Below, piece by piece: positions 32,801 to 41,341 of a DNA stretch of 64,000 bases (position 1 is the stretch's first letter; the number at the start of each line of letters is the position of its first letter). Source of the stretch: HGM12587 sp945786935 (GTDB lineage: Bacteria; Bacillota; Clostridia; Lachnospirales; Lachnospiraceae); NCBI GenBank assembly GCA_945786935.1, contig CALZFY010000002.1, forward strand, positions 13,886-77,885. Reading direction: 5' to 3'. Made by a program: the position numbers and the translations under genes. The notes below the pieces were generated by a model that did no database searches, was not told the origin of the DNA, and was given only the letters and a program-made list of their open reading frames with translations.

Positions 32801-34297
32801 ATGGGCGATATTATTTTAACAATGAAAGGTATTGACAAATCTTTCCCTGGTGTTCACGCATTAGATCATGTAGATTTGGAAATCAGAAAAGGCGAAGTTC
32901 TTGCACTCATGGGCGAAAATGGTGCAGGTAAATCAACCTTAATGAAAGTTTTAACAGGTATCTACAAAAAAGATTCCGGTACTATTACATACGAAGGCAA
33001 AGAAGTTGAGTTTAAGAACACAAGAGAAGCTCAGGATGCCGGTATCGTAATCGTGCATCAGGAACTTAATATGTTAGGTCACCTGACAGTAGCACAGAAC
33101 TTATTCATCGGCAGAGAATTCATGAATGGCGTGAAGATCGATGATAAGAAAATGAATGAAGAAGCGAAAAAGCTTTTTGACAAATTAAATGTAGACATTG
33201 ATCCTACAGAAACCATGGCTAACTTAACAGTTGGTAAGCAGCAGATGTGTGAAATCGCAAAAGCAGTTTCCTTCGATGCAAAAGTTATCATCTTCGACGA
33301 ACCTTCTGCAGCTTTAACTGAAACAGAAATTGAAGCAATGTTCGAAATCATTCGCGACCTGAAGAAGAGAGATATCGCAATGGTATATATCTCACACCGT
33401 ATGGATGAAATCAAGGTGATTACAGACCGTGTAACAGTTATGCGAGATGGTACCTATGTTGGAACATTGATTACAAAAGACTGTACAAAAGAAGATATCA
33501 TCAACATGATGGTTGGTCGTGTTATTTATGAAGATCCTAAGACACACAGCATGGTTCCGGAAGGAGCACCGGTTGTATTAAAGGTTGAACACTTAAATGC
33601 CGGCAAGATGGTACAGGATGTAAGCTTTGAACTTCGTAAGGGCGAGATCCTTGGATTCTCCGGACTTATGGGTGCAGGACGTACAGAAACAGCCAGAGCA
33701 TTATTCGGAGCTGACCCGAAAGAAAGTGGAGATATTTATATCAACGGTCAGAAGGTTACGATCAACAGCCCTGAAGATGCAGTTAAATGCGGTATCGGTT
33801 ATCTTTCAGAGGATAGAAAACGTTTCGGTATCGTTGTACAGAAAACAGTTGCTGAAAACACAACCATGGCTACCATGCATAAATTCATGAATGGACTTTT
33901 CATTGATAAGAAGAAAGAAGCAAAAGTAGCTCAGGAATATGTTGATGCACTTGCTACCAAAACTCCTGGTGTAGATCAGTTAGTAGTAAACCTTTCCGGT
34001 GGTAACCAGCAGAAGGTTGTTATCGCAAAATGGTTAACACGTGACTGTGATATCCTTATCTTCGATGAGCCTACCAGAGGTATCGATGTTGGTGCTAAGA
34101 ACGAAATCTATAAACTGATGAGTAAATTAGCAGCAGAAGGTAAAGCAATCATTATGATTTCTTCAGAAATGACAGAAATCCTGCGTATGAGTGACCGAAT
34201 CATCGTAATGTGCGAAGGTAAGAAGACAGGTGAAATTGATATTGCTGAAGCAACTCAGGAAAATATCATGAACCTTGCAACAAGAGAGATTGACTAG
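32801..34297 (+). CDS. Sugar ABC transporter ATP-binding protein, RbsA/MglA type (two ABC domains)
   Basis: 498 residues with two fused nucleotide-binding domains. The first has Walker A GENGAGKSTLMK and Walker B VIIFDEPSAAL. The second has a degenerate Walker A (SGLMGAGRTETARALFG), the signature LSGGNQQKVVIAKWL and Walker B ILIFDEPTRGIDVG. This asymmetry is normal for the carbohydrate uptake CUT2 family. It powers monosaccharide import by the flanking permeases. AGAAAGGAAGG precedes the ATG. Confidence 0.94.
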   Translation: MGDIILTMKGIDKSFPGVHALDHVDLEIRKGEVLALMGENGAGKSTLMKVLTGIYKKDSGTITYEGKEVEFKNTREAQDAGIVIVHQELNMLGHLTVAQNLFIGREFMNGVKIDDKKMNEEAKKLFDKLNVDIDPTETMANLTVGKQQMCEIAKAVSFDAKVIIFDEPSAALTETEIEAMFEIIRDLKKRDIAMVYISHRMDEIKVITDRVTVMRDGTYVGTLITKDCTKEDIINMMVGRVIYEDPKTHSMVPEGAPVVLKVEHLNAGKMVQDVSFELRKGEILGFSGLMGAGRTETARALFGADPKESGDIYINGQKVTINSPEDAVKCGIGYLSEDRKRFGIVVQKTVAENTTMATMHKFMNGLFIDKKKEAKVAQEYVDALATKTPGVDQLVVNLSGGNQQKVVIAKWLTRDCDILIFDEPTRGIDVGAKNEIYKLMSKLAAEGKAIIMISSEMTEILRMSDRIIVMCEGKKTGEIDIAEATQENIMNLATREID

Positions 34298-34310
34298 GAG
34301 GGGGAAAATA

Positions 34311-35282
34311 ATGTCTAAGAAAAAATCATTTGCTATATTCAATGGACGAGAACTCATGGTAATGGGAATCATTGTTGCAATGACCGTTATTTTCAGCATT
34401 CTCAGTTCAACATTCAGAAGTTATCCTACACTGGTATCAGTGTTAGACAGTACATACTATGTATCTCTCATGGCAATCGGTGTTACATTCCCGTTGATCA
34501 CAGGTGGTGTAGACCTTTCCATCGGTACTGGTTTAGTATGTTATTCCTTGATTGGTGGTTACCTTGCAGTGAATAAAGGAATGCCTGTCATAGTAGCACT
34601 CCTTATTACAATTCTGGTTGGTGTAGTCATTGGTATCTTAAACGGATGTCTGGTAGCTCTTATGGATCTGCCACCATTCCTCGCAACCCTTTGTACCTGC
34701 ATGATTACCCGTGGTTTAGGACCTGCTCTTTGCGGTGGCTTCGGTGTTTCATGGCCATCAGTTTTATCAGCAGACGGTTGGTTTAGAAAGATCTTCAAGT
34801 TTACCAATGCGTCAGGAAGAGTTATTCCGATTGGTATTATCCTTATCGTAGTGATCGTACTGATTATGTCCTTCGTATTAAATCATACAAAAGTGGGACG
34901 TTATACAATCGCTATCGGATCTAATAAAGAAGCTACCAGATTAGCTGGTGTTAATGTTAAATTTTATCACGTAACAGCTTATGCAATCTGTGGTTTATTT
35001 GCAGGTTTGGCAGGTGTTGCTTATGCAGCAACTTACGCTACCATCTATCCAGGTACAGGTGCCGGCTTTGAAATGGATGCCATCGGTGGAGCTATCGTAG
35101 GTGGTGTATCTGCATCCGGTGGATCAGGTACCATCTTTGGAGCATTCCTTGGAGTTATCGTTATCTCCTTAATGAAGATCGGTTTACCATTCGTAGGCTT
35201 ACAGGCAAACTGGCAGCAGATTTTTACAGGTCTTGTATTACTGGGAGCAGTATTAATTGATATTGTAAAAAAGAAAAAATAA
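34311..35282 (+). CDS. Sugar ABC transporter permease 2, RbsC/MglC family
   Basis: 323 residues. AGGAGGGGG lies a few bases before the ATG at 34311, 13 bp after the ATPase stop. The CUT2 permease signatures VTFPLITGGVDLSIGTGL, EATRLAGVNVKFYHVTAYAICGL and MDAIGGAIVGGVSASGGSGTIFGAFLG are present. The operon has two different permease genes on either side of the ATPase, so the channel is probably a heterodimer, unlike the homodimeric RbsC or MglC. Confidence 0.92.
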   Translation: MSKKKSFAIFNGRELMVMGIIVAMTVIFSILSSTFRSYPTLVSVLDSTYYVSLMAIGVTFPLITGGVDLSIGTGLVCYSLIGGYLAVNKGMPVIVALLITILVGVVIGILNGCLVALMDLPPFLATLCTCMITRGLGPALCGGFGVSWPSVLSADGWFRKIFKFTNASGRVIPIGIILIVVIVLIMSFVLNHTKVGRYTIAIGSNKEATRLAGVNVKFYHVTAYAICGLFAGLAGVAYAATYATIYPGTGAGFEMDAIGGAIVGGVSASGGSGTIFGAFLGVIVISLMKIGLPFVGLQANWQQIFTGLVLLGAVLIDIVKKKK

Positions 35283-35291
35283 TGTTATAAT
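35263..35291 (+). promoter_or_regulatory. Possible internal promoter for the binding protein gene
   Basis: TTGTAA, 17-bp spacer, TATAAT, overlapping the end of the second permease gene. A small hairpin (CATGAC/GTCATG near 35298-35311) follows. Either would let the binding protein be made in excess over the membrane subunits. Confidence 0.45.
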
Positions 35292-35375
35292 GAGTCCATG
35301 ACTTAGGTCATGCCCAAAGATTATGATGTCGAAAAGACTTCATATAAAAAAAGTTCTATAAGGAGGAACAAAAAA

Positions 35376-36518
35376 ATGAAAAAGAAAGTTTTAGCTATCC
35401 TTATGTGTGCAGTATTAGCACTCTCTATGGTAGCATGTGGCGGTTCTAAAGAAGAACCAGCTACAGAACCAGCTGCAACAGAAGATGCAGCAGCAACAGA
35501 AACACCAGCAGCTGAAGGCAAAGATTATCACTTTGAAATCATCGTTAAATCCTTCCAGTCTACATACTGGCAGGCAGCAGTTAAAGGTGTTGAACAGGCT
35601 TGTGCAGAACAGGGCGTAACAGCTAACTGTAATGGACCAGCTACAGAATCTGATATCGCAGATCAGGTTCAGATGCTCAACGATGCTATCGCAAAAGCTC
35701 CTAACGGAATCGGTTTAGCAGCTTGTGATACAAACTCTGTACTTGATTCTCTTCAGAAAGCTTTAGACGCAGGTATCCCAGTAGTTTGCTTCGATACAGG
35801 TGTTACAGATGCTCCAGCAGGTTCCGTAGTTGCAACAGTTGCTACAGATAACGCAGCAGCAGGTGCTTGTGCAGCTGAAAACATTTATCCAGTTATCAAA
35901 GACGTTGTTGCAAAAGCTACAACAGATGCAAAAGTACGTATCGGTGAAGTTAACCAGGATGCTACAGCTCAGAACATTCAGCAGCGTGGTCTTGGATTCA
36001 TCAACAAAATGGTAGAACTTTGTGCAGCAGATGGCGTTAAAGTTGCTATCGAAGGTAATGAATTCTATGTAAATGCAGCAGAAGGTGTAGTTCCGGCAGC
36101 AGAAGCTTCTGTAATCATCGAAGTTGCTGTACCAGCTCAGACAACTGTAGAATTATCTTCTGCAGAAGCTCAGAAAATCATGGCTAAAGCTGACACAATC
36201 GCTATCTTTGGTTCTAACCAGGTTACAGCTGAAGGTGTTATCACAGCTAACGGTACTCTGAACAAATTAGGAACAGACCCAGCTACAAGCATCATCGCTG
36301 CAGGTTTCGACGCAGGAACACCTCAGAAAGAAGCTATCAACGCTGGACAGTTAATCGGTTCCGTAACACAGTCTCCATTAATGATGGGTTATGAATGTAT
36401 CAACACTTTAGTTGCATACTGCAACGGCGAAACAGTAGCTGATATCCCAATGAATGGTTACTGGTACAACACAGAAAACATGACAGCTGACGACATCGCT
36501 CCAAACCTTTACGACTAA
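35376..36518 (+). CDS. Sugar ABC transporter substrate-binding lipoprotein
   Basis: 380 residues. Signal peptide with lipobox VLALSMVAC, then a low-complexity Ala/Glu/Thr/Pro linker (about residues 25-50), then a type I periplasmic binding fold (IIVKSFQSTYWQAAVKGVEQA, APNGIGLAACDTNSV, GIPVVCFDTGV, VATDNAAAGACAAENI). It is the receptor of the ABC system. AGGAGG sits 9 nt before the ATG at 35376. Codon bias is extreme, and a terminator follows, consistent with very high expression. The ligand is probably L-fucose or a related sugar. Confidence 0.92.
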   Translation: MKKKVLAILMCAVLALSMVACGGSKEEPATEPAATEDAAATETPAAEGKDYHFEIIVKSFQSTYWQAAVKGVEQACAEQGVTANCNGPATESDIADQVQMLNDAIAKAPNGIGLAACDTNSVLDSLQKALDAGIPVVCFDTGVTDAPAGSVVATVATDNAAAGACAAENIYPVIKDVVAKATTDAKVRIGEVNQDATAQNIQQRGLGFINKMVELCAADGVKVAIEGNEFYVNAAEGVVPAAEASVIIEVAVPAQTTVELSSAEAQKIMAKADTIAIFGSNQVTAEGVITANGTLNKLGTDPATSIIAAGFDAGTPQKEAINAGQLIGSVTQSPLMMGYECINTLVAYCNGETVADIPMNGYWYNTENMTADDIAPNLYD

Positions 36519-36556
36519 TCTATAGCTCATAAAGATTTCAGTGAATGAAAGCTAAC

Positions 36557-36587
36557 AAAAGGGATCGGATTTATCCGGTCCCTTTTC
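36557..36587 (+). terminator. Terminator after the binding protein gene
   Basis: AAAAGGGATCGGAT pairs with ATCCGGTCCCTTTT (one G-U pair), with CT after it. Confidence 0.88.
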
Positions 36588-36694
36588 TAAAAGAAAAGCG
36601 GTGTTTCATAATAAAATATTAAGATTTATAAGGGAAAATACCATAGAATTTTCATAATTTTAGTGTATAATCAAGTAGGAATTGTAAAAGGATG

Positions 36695-36722
36695 TAACTG
36701 TTGCATATCTTCAGAACAGTTA
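36695..36722. repeat. Palindromic sequence before the second binding protein, diverged relative of the dispersed repeat
   Basis: TAACTGTT at 36695 and AACAGTTA at 36715 are exact inverted arms of 8 nt around a 12-nt centre. The arms resemble the ends of the dispersed repeat, but the core differs. It could instead be an operator. Confidence 0.4.
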
Positions 36723-36765
36723 TAAAAGGATAACTTTGGAAAACGATACAGAAAGGGAAGATTGT

Positions 36766-37950
36766 ATGATAAAATTATCAAAATTCTATATATTGCTTTC
36801 CTGTACGGCCCTTTGTATTTTAGGATGCGGTAAGGAACTATCTGCACCGGAAGAAGAAAAGGAACCTGTGCAGGCGGTGGAAGAATCACAGACAGAGGAT
36901 AAAGAAGAAAGCATAGCACAGACTGTAACGGAAGCTGAAAATGACAGAGAACAGCTTCAATCTGATACAAAATATCATCCGATTAAAAAAGGTGCAGTTG
37001 ATTATCTGTCGGTTGTAGGAATCAAAGCAGAGCCAGGTACTCAAATTGCCATGATCGGGACTGATTCAAAAAACCAGTTTTGGAATTTGGTGAAAAAAGG
37101 CGCACAGGATGCGGTGGCAGATTTAAATACTTCGCTTGGCTATACGGGAAAGAATAAAATTTCACTTACATTTACCGCACCTAAGAAGGAGGATGTGATC
37201 GAGCAGATCAATATTATTGATCAGTTTCTGGATAAGGCACCGGATGCATTGTGTATTGCCTTTACAGATGCAAGTGCATGTAAAACTCAGATACAGATGG
37301 CAAAAAATGACGGTATTAAAATGATTGCCTTTGATACTGCAGATGATGCGCAGTTGACAGAAGCTTTAGTGGCCACCGATAATAAAGCGGCTGCATCAGA
37401 AGCGGCAGCTAACTTATATGAAAGTATAGGTTTTGAGGGGAAGGTTGCTATTCTCGTGCACAACTCACTGACGCAAACAGGTCAGGATCGTAAACAGGCT
37501 ATTGTGGATGAACTGGCAAACAGGTATAATGATAAAAACATCCAGTTTGTAGATATTGTTTATCTGGCACAGGAAGAAAGAAGCTCAGAGGAAATTCTGG
37601 ACCAGCTGTTGGATAGAAACCCGGATCTTGCGGGAATCATCTGTACAGATCTCCATACTACAGAGATGGTTATTGATTATGTAAAGAAATTAGAGGAACA
37701 GACATTCAACGTAGCCGGGTTTGATACCAGCGATAAAATTATCAAGGCGGTGGAAGATGGAACATTGATTGGGACTATGTCTCAGGACCCGTATGGCATG
37801 GGATATGCCACGATAACAACAGCAGTCCGTACAGTGTCAGGACAGGCGAAGTCTTCCAGAATTGAGTCCTGCCATCAGTGGATTGACCAGTCCAACCTGA
37901 TGTCAGAGGAGGTTCAGTGTCTTTTGAATCATGACAGTGAAAGTCAATAG
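36766..37950 (+). CDS. Second substrate-binding lipoprotein, peripla_BP_4 family
   Basis: 394 residues. Lipobox CILGC, then an acidic linker (about residues 20-65, EEEKEPVQAVEESQTEDKEE), then a type I sugar-binding fold (AMIGTDSKNQFWNLVKKGAQDAV, DALCIAFTDASACK, VATDNKAAASEAA, VAGFDTSDKIIKAVEDGT). AAAGGGAAG precedes the ATG at 36766; the TTG-started frame at 36736 is less likely. It is separated from the transporter by a terminator and lies before fucU. Codon use is ordinary, unlike the first binding protein, which suggests a low-abundance receptor, perhaps for sensing or for another sugar. Confidence 0.88.
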   Translation: MIKLSKFYILLSCTALCILGCGKELSAPEEEKEPVQAVEESQTEDKEESIAQTVTEAENDREQLQSDTKYHPIKKGAVDYLSVVGIKAEPGTQIAMIGTDSKNQFWNLVKKGAQDAVADLNTSLGYTGKNKISLTFTAPKKEDVIEQINIIDQFLDKAPDALCIAFTDASACKTQIQMAKNDGIKMIAFDTADDAQLTEALVATDNKAAASEAAANLYESIGFEGKVAILVHNSLTQTGQDRKQAIVDELANRYNDKNIQFVDIVYLAQEERSSEEILDQLLDRNPDLAGIICTDLHTTEMVIDYVKKLEEQTFNVAGFDTSDKIIKAVEDGTLIGTMSQDPYGMGYATITTAVRTVSGQAKSSRIESCHQWIDQSNLMSEEVQCLLNHDSESQ

Positions 37951-37969
37951 TATGTAAAGTAAAAAGTAG

Positions 37970-37987
37970 CTGTCCGGTATCGGACAG
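37970..37987 (+). other. Small hairpin before fucU
   Basis: CTGTCCG and CGGACAG pair around GTAT. There is no U-tract, so it may mark a processing or stabilising point between the lipoprotein gene and fucU. Confidence 0.4.
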
Positions 37988-38016
37988 ATACAAATAAATT
38001 TTAGGGGGATTAAAAA

Positions 38017-38463
38017 ATGTTAAAAGGTATTCCACAAATTTTATCACCAGAATTGTTAAAAGTATTATGTGAAATGGGACACAGCGATCGTCTCGTAATT
38101 TCCGATGGAAACTTCCCGTCAGAATCTATGGGCAAAAATGCGATCGTGATCCGTTGTGATGGACATGGTGTTCCGGAAATTCTGGATGCGATCCTGAAAG
38201 TATTCCCACTGGATACTTATGTAGAAAAACCGGTGAATCTTATGGAACTGATGCCGGGCGATGTTGGCAAAGTTGCTACTCCAATCTGGGATACTTACAA
38301 AGAAATCGTTGCAAAATACGATGACAGAGGTGCAGACTGCATCGGAAATATTGAAAGATTCAAATTCTACGATGAAGCAAAAGAAGTATATTGCATCATT
38401 GCTACCAGCGAAAAAGCTCTTTATGCAAACGTTATGTTACAGAAAGGTGTAGTTGTTGAATAA
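38017..38463 (+). CDS. fucU: L-fucose mutarotase, RbsD/FucU family
   Basis: 148 residues. It interconverts the alpha and beta anomers of L-fucose for use by the isomerase. The start MLKGIPQILSPELLKVLCEMGHSD matches FucU, with the catalytic His in MGHSD. IGNIERFKFYDEAKEVYCIIATSE and YANVMLQKGVV match its C-terminal part, which has the active-site Tyr/Asn. AGGGGG precedes the ATG. Strong codon bias, as in fucI. Its terminator overlaps the end of the convergent tetR-type gene. This gene is the best support for L-fucose as the substrate of the locus. Confidence 0.92.
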   Translation: MLKGIPQILSPELLKVLCEMGHSDRLVISDGNFPSESMGKNAIVIRCDGHGVPEILDAILKVFPLDTYVEKPVNLMELMPGDVGKVATPIWDTYKEIVAKYDDRGADCIGNIERFKFYDEAKEVYCIIATSEKALYANVMLQKGVVVE

Positions 38464-38503
38464 TCGGCAGACGAAACACTGATTCTAAAATATGAAAATA
38501 CAA

Positions 38504-38531
38504 AGGCCTTGCTTTCTAAGCAAGGCTTTTT
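38504..38531. terminator. Bidirectional terminator at fucU/tetR convergence
   Basis: GCCTTGCTT pairs with AAGCAAGGC around TCT, followed by TTTTT. The minus-strand regulator stop codon (38516-38518) lies inside this hairpin. Confidence 0.9.
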
Positions 38532-39040
38532 GTTATGCTGTCGATGACCTGTACAATGTAGTTAATTCCGTATTTTTGATGATATTGCTGATAGACATGA
38601 AATCCACCAAGGATGCGGTAGGTCAAGGAAATATTAAATTCTGCATTTTCTCTGGCAGAGGGTACTTGTCTGAAAATGTATTCCTTTAATTCGCGCTCAA
38701 TACTTAAAGGCAGAACGGAAGATTGGGAACCTGAAAAAAGGATATTGATCAAACTCTGCTGTGCATAAAAAGCATGGAAGAGAGATGAGGTAAATGCGGA
38801 GATATCCTGAATGGAGAGACCAGGCTGTTCCAATCCACTTAGGACATCTTTGATGACTTCTTTTTGGAGTTGATCTGATAAGTCATAGATATCATGGTAA
38901 TGCAGATAAAAAGTTGCCTTGCTGATCTGTGCAAGCTCTGAGAGTTCCTTGACGGTAATGCGCTCCAGAGGCTTTTTTGTGCGCAGCTGAATAAAGGCAT
39001 TCTTGATACTTCTTTTTGTTTTCTTTTCTCTTAAATCCAT
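38516..39040 (-). CDS. TetR-family transcriptional regulator
   Basis: 174 residues. An N-terminal HTH (KRSIKNAFIQLRTKKPLERITVKELSELAQISKATFYLHYHDIYDL) and a short all-helical ligand domain resemble the TetR/AcrR subgroup with TetR_C_33 or YcaQ-like C-terminus. AGGAGA lies before the ATG at 39040; the longer frame to 39094 has no SD. It is divergent from the glycogen branching enzyme gene, and a 22-bp near-palindrome in the gap (39292-39313) is a good operator candidate. Confidence 0.9.
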   Translation of the reverse strand: MDLREKKTKRSIKNAFIQLRTKKPLERITVKELSELAQISKATFYLHYHDIYDLSDQLQKEVIKDVLSGLEQPGLSIQDISAFTSSLFHAFYAQQSLINILFSGSQSSVLPLSIERELKEYIFRQVPSARENAEFNISLTYRILGGFHVYQQYHQKYGINYIVQVIDSITKSLA

Positions 39041-39159
39041 ATAATTATTTCTCCTATAATTCTTCATTATATTTTTCAAGGGACGCCAGACCAACTTCTG
39101 CTCGTACCCGGCTGTCCTGGCTGTTCATTAAGAAAAATAGTAACGATTCAGCAGTTGCT

Positions 39160-39185
39160 GTATCTGAAAAGTACTGAACAGATGC
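39160..39185. repeat. Dispersed 26-nt repeat, copy 6
   Basis: GTATCTGAAAAGT then ACTGAACAGATGC, closest to the variant at 22924. It lies between the tetR-type gene and glgB. Confidence 0.55.
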
Positions 39186-39291
39186 ATATGAATATTATAT
39201 AGACAAATATAGATATATGTCAATTATTAGACAAAAGTAAAAATATGAAAATAGAAATTATAAAGAATTGTGCTAATATAACTACAGTAAG

Positions 39292-39313
39292 TTAATAGAC
39301 GCCAGTCAATTAA
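39292..39313. promoter_or_regulatory. Putative TetR-family operator upstream of glgB
   Basis: TTAATAGAC, GCCA, GTCAATTAA: two 9-nt arms that match with one mismatch. It ends 10 bp before the glgB ATG, so binding would block transcription or translation start. A second, weaker inverted element (GACA...TGTC) lies near 39201-39222. Confidence 0.55.
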
Positions 39314-39323
39314 TTTTTAGAAC

Positions 39324-41168
39324 ATGAATGCAACTGCTCAAGAGAAGCTATCCCGCAGGGAACAGTATTGTTACAGGAAGTATGGAATGATTGATTTATA
39401 TGGATTTTATACAGGAAAGATTTTGAATGCTTACGAATGGATGGGAGCACACGTGCTGCCGGGAGGAACAAAGTTTACCACATTTGCACCGAATGCCAGA
39501 GGGGTGGTACTGTTATGGAATGGACAGGAAATTTCTATGAATAAGGCACATGACGGAAATTTCTATGAGGTCTATGTGGAAGGAGCCGGGGAAGGGGATT
39601 GCTACGAATATCGGATCTATGGACAGAATGGAAGTGTGACTGATCACTGTGATCCTTACGGATTTGGAATGCAGTTAAGACCGGATCATAAGTCTGTTAT
39701 CAGAAATCTGGATGATTATCAGTTTCAGGATGAAGTCTGGATGAGAAGCAGAAATGACAGAAAAGGTGAACCTCTTAATATTTATGAACTTCATCTTGGT
39801 TCCTGGAGGAGGAAGGTTGGAGAAACATATGAATGGTACCGGTATGATGAGCTGGCTGAGCCGCTGATTACCTATGTGAAAGAAGCAGGATATAACTATG
39901 TGGAATTTCTGCCCTTAAGCGAGCATCCATGTGATGAGAGCTGGGGCTACCAGAACACCGGATTTTTTTCGCCTACCAGTAGATACGGCACATTAAAGGA
40001 ATTAAAAATTCTCATTGACCGGCTGCATCAAAATGGTATCGGAGTCATCCTTGATTTTGTTCCGGTGCATTTTGCCATTGATGATTATAGTCTGGCAAAA
40101 TATGACGGAAGCTGTCTTTATGAGTACCCAAGCAATGATGTGGGAGTCAGTGAATGGGGAAGCCATAATTTCATGCATTCCCGTGGAGAGGTTCGAAGCT
40201 TTTTGCAGTCTTCTGCAAATTATTGGCTGAAGGAGTTTCATTTTGACGGTCTTCGTATGGATGCCATCAGCAGAATTATTTACTGGCAAGGAGATGAGCG
40301 TCGAGGTGTCAACGGAAATGCGGTGGAGTTTATCAAGTTCATGAATCAGGAGCTGAAAAGATTAAATCCGGGATGCATTCTGGCGGCAGAGGATTCTACC
40401 AATTTTCCAAATGTAACAAAGCCTGTGATGGAAGGTGGTCTTGGTTTTGATTATAAATGGGATATGGGCTGGATGCATGATACGTTAGAATATTTTCAGT
40501 CCAGTCCTCAGCAACGGAAAGAAAAATATCACAAGCTTACATTCTCCATGCACTATTTTAGAAATGAAAACTTTCTGCTGCCTTTATCCCATGACGAAGT
40601 CGTTCATGGAAAAGCTACGATCCTACAGAAAATGAACGGAGACTATGATGTAAAATTTCCTCAGGCAAGAGCCATGTATCTTTACATGATGGTTCATCCG
40701 GGAAAGAAATTGAATTTCATGGGAAATGAAATTGGACAGTTTCGGGAATGGGATGAAAAGCGGGAGCAGGACTGGGAGCTTTTGAAGTATCCGCTGCATG
40801 ATGCGTTCTATCGCTATATGAGGGAACTCAATCATATTTATCTTGATCATACGGCACTTTCCGGAGCTGACTATCAGGAAGATGGTTTTCTGTGGCTAGA
40901 CTGCCATCAGGAAGAAAGATGCATTTACACGATCCTGCGACAAGACAAAAAGGAAAAACTGGTGGCAGTATTTAACTTTGGAGATCAGGAGCAGGAGGAG
41001 TATCAGGTACAGGTACCGGGAGGTAATGAAGCACAAGTGCTGCTTTACAGTGACTGGAACCGCTTTGGAGGAACCACATTACCGGAGGAATCTATCTGTA
41101 CAATAAAAAATGAAGTATTCACATGCAAACTGAGGCCCTTCTCAGGAATGTTAATAAAAGTTGAGTAA
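39324..41168 (+). CDS. glgB: 1,4-alpha-glucan branching enzyme (GH13)
   Basis: 614 residues. An N-terminal CBM48 domain (KFTTFAPNARGVVLLWNG) is followed by the GH13 barrel: region I DFVPVHF, nucleophile in FDGLRMDAISRIIYW, acid Glu in LAAEDST, and PLSHDEVVHGK with the transition-state Asp. A C-terminal beta domain follows. It makes alpha-1,6 branches in glycogen. The ATG at 39324 has no clear SD (TTTTTAGAAC), which may reflect control at this step or a different start. No glgA, glgC or glgP is nearby, so it stands alone next to a TetR regulator. Confidence 0.93.
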   Translation: MNATAQEKLSRREQYCYRKYGMIDLYGFYTGKILNAYEWMGAHVLPGGTKFTTFAPNARGVVLLWNGQEISMNKAHDGNFYEVYVEGAGEGDCYEYRIYGQNGSVTDHCDPYGFGMQLRPDHKSVIRNLDDYQFQDEVWMRSRNDRKGEPLNIYELHLGSWRRKVGETYEWYRYDELAEPLITYVKEAGYNYVEFLPLSEHPCDESWGYQNTGFFSPTSRYGTLKELKILIDRLHQNGIGVILDFVPVHFAIDDYSLAKYDGSCLYEYPSNDVGVSEWGSHNFMHSRGEVRSFLQSSANYWLKEFHFDGLRMDAISRIIYWQGDERRGVNGNAVEFIKFMNQELKRLNPGCILAAEDSTNFPNVTKPVMEGGLGFDYKWDMGWMHDTLEYFQSSPQQRKEKYHKLTFSMHYFRNENFLLPLSHDEVVHGKATILQKMNGDYDVKFPQARAMYLYMMVHPGKKLNFMGNEIGQFREWDEKREQDWELLKYPLHDAFYRYMRELNHIYLDHTALSGADYQEDGFLWLDCHQEERCIYTILRQDKKEKLVAVFNFGDQEQEEYQVQVPGGNEAQVLLYSDWNRFGGTTLPEESICTIKNEVFTCKLRPFSGMLIKVE

Positions 41169-41208
41169 CCTTAAGCTCCATACGACGGATCCTGGCACTT
41201 AAGTTAGA

Positions 41209-41234
41209 GTTATTGGAATGAAGCCGACAGTAAC
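41209..41234. repeat. Dispersed 26-nt repeat, copy 7
   Basis: GTTATTGGAATGAAG then CCGACAGTAAC. It abuts the start of the shared promoter block at 41231. Confidence 0.65.
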
Positions 41235-41302
41235 ACTGCAAGTTTTGCAATACAAACAACAAAATAGTGCACTGGAATTATTACCAGAAATCATGTATAC
41301 TA
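41231..41302 (+). promoter_or_regulatory. Promoter/operator block of the dehydrogenase-lactonase operon, shared with 22811-22882
   Basis: CACTGCAAGTTTTGCAA, AACAACAAAATAG, CTGGAA, 18 bp, TATACT within TCATGTATACT, in the same order and spacing as before the aldolase gene. The ATG at 41342 is 39 bp downstream. Confidence 0.75.
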
Positions 41303-41341
41303 CCAAGTAGTAGAAATTCGTTTTTTAAAGGGGGATAAAAA

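Noticed and set aside
35298..35311. Intrinsic terminator between the second permease and the binding protein
   Set aside because: CATGAC/GTCATG is only 6 bp with no U-tract; more likely an RNA processing or stabilising hairpin.
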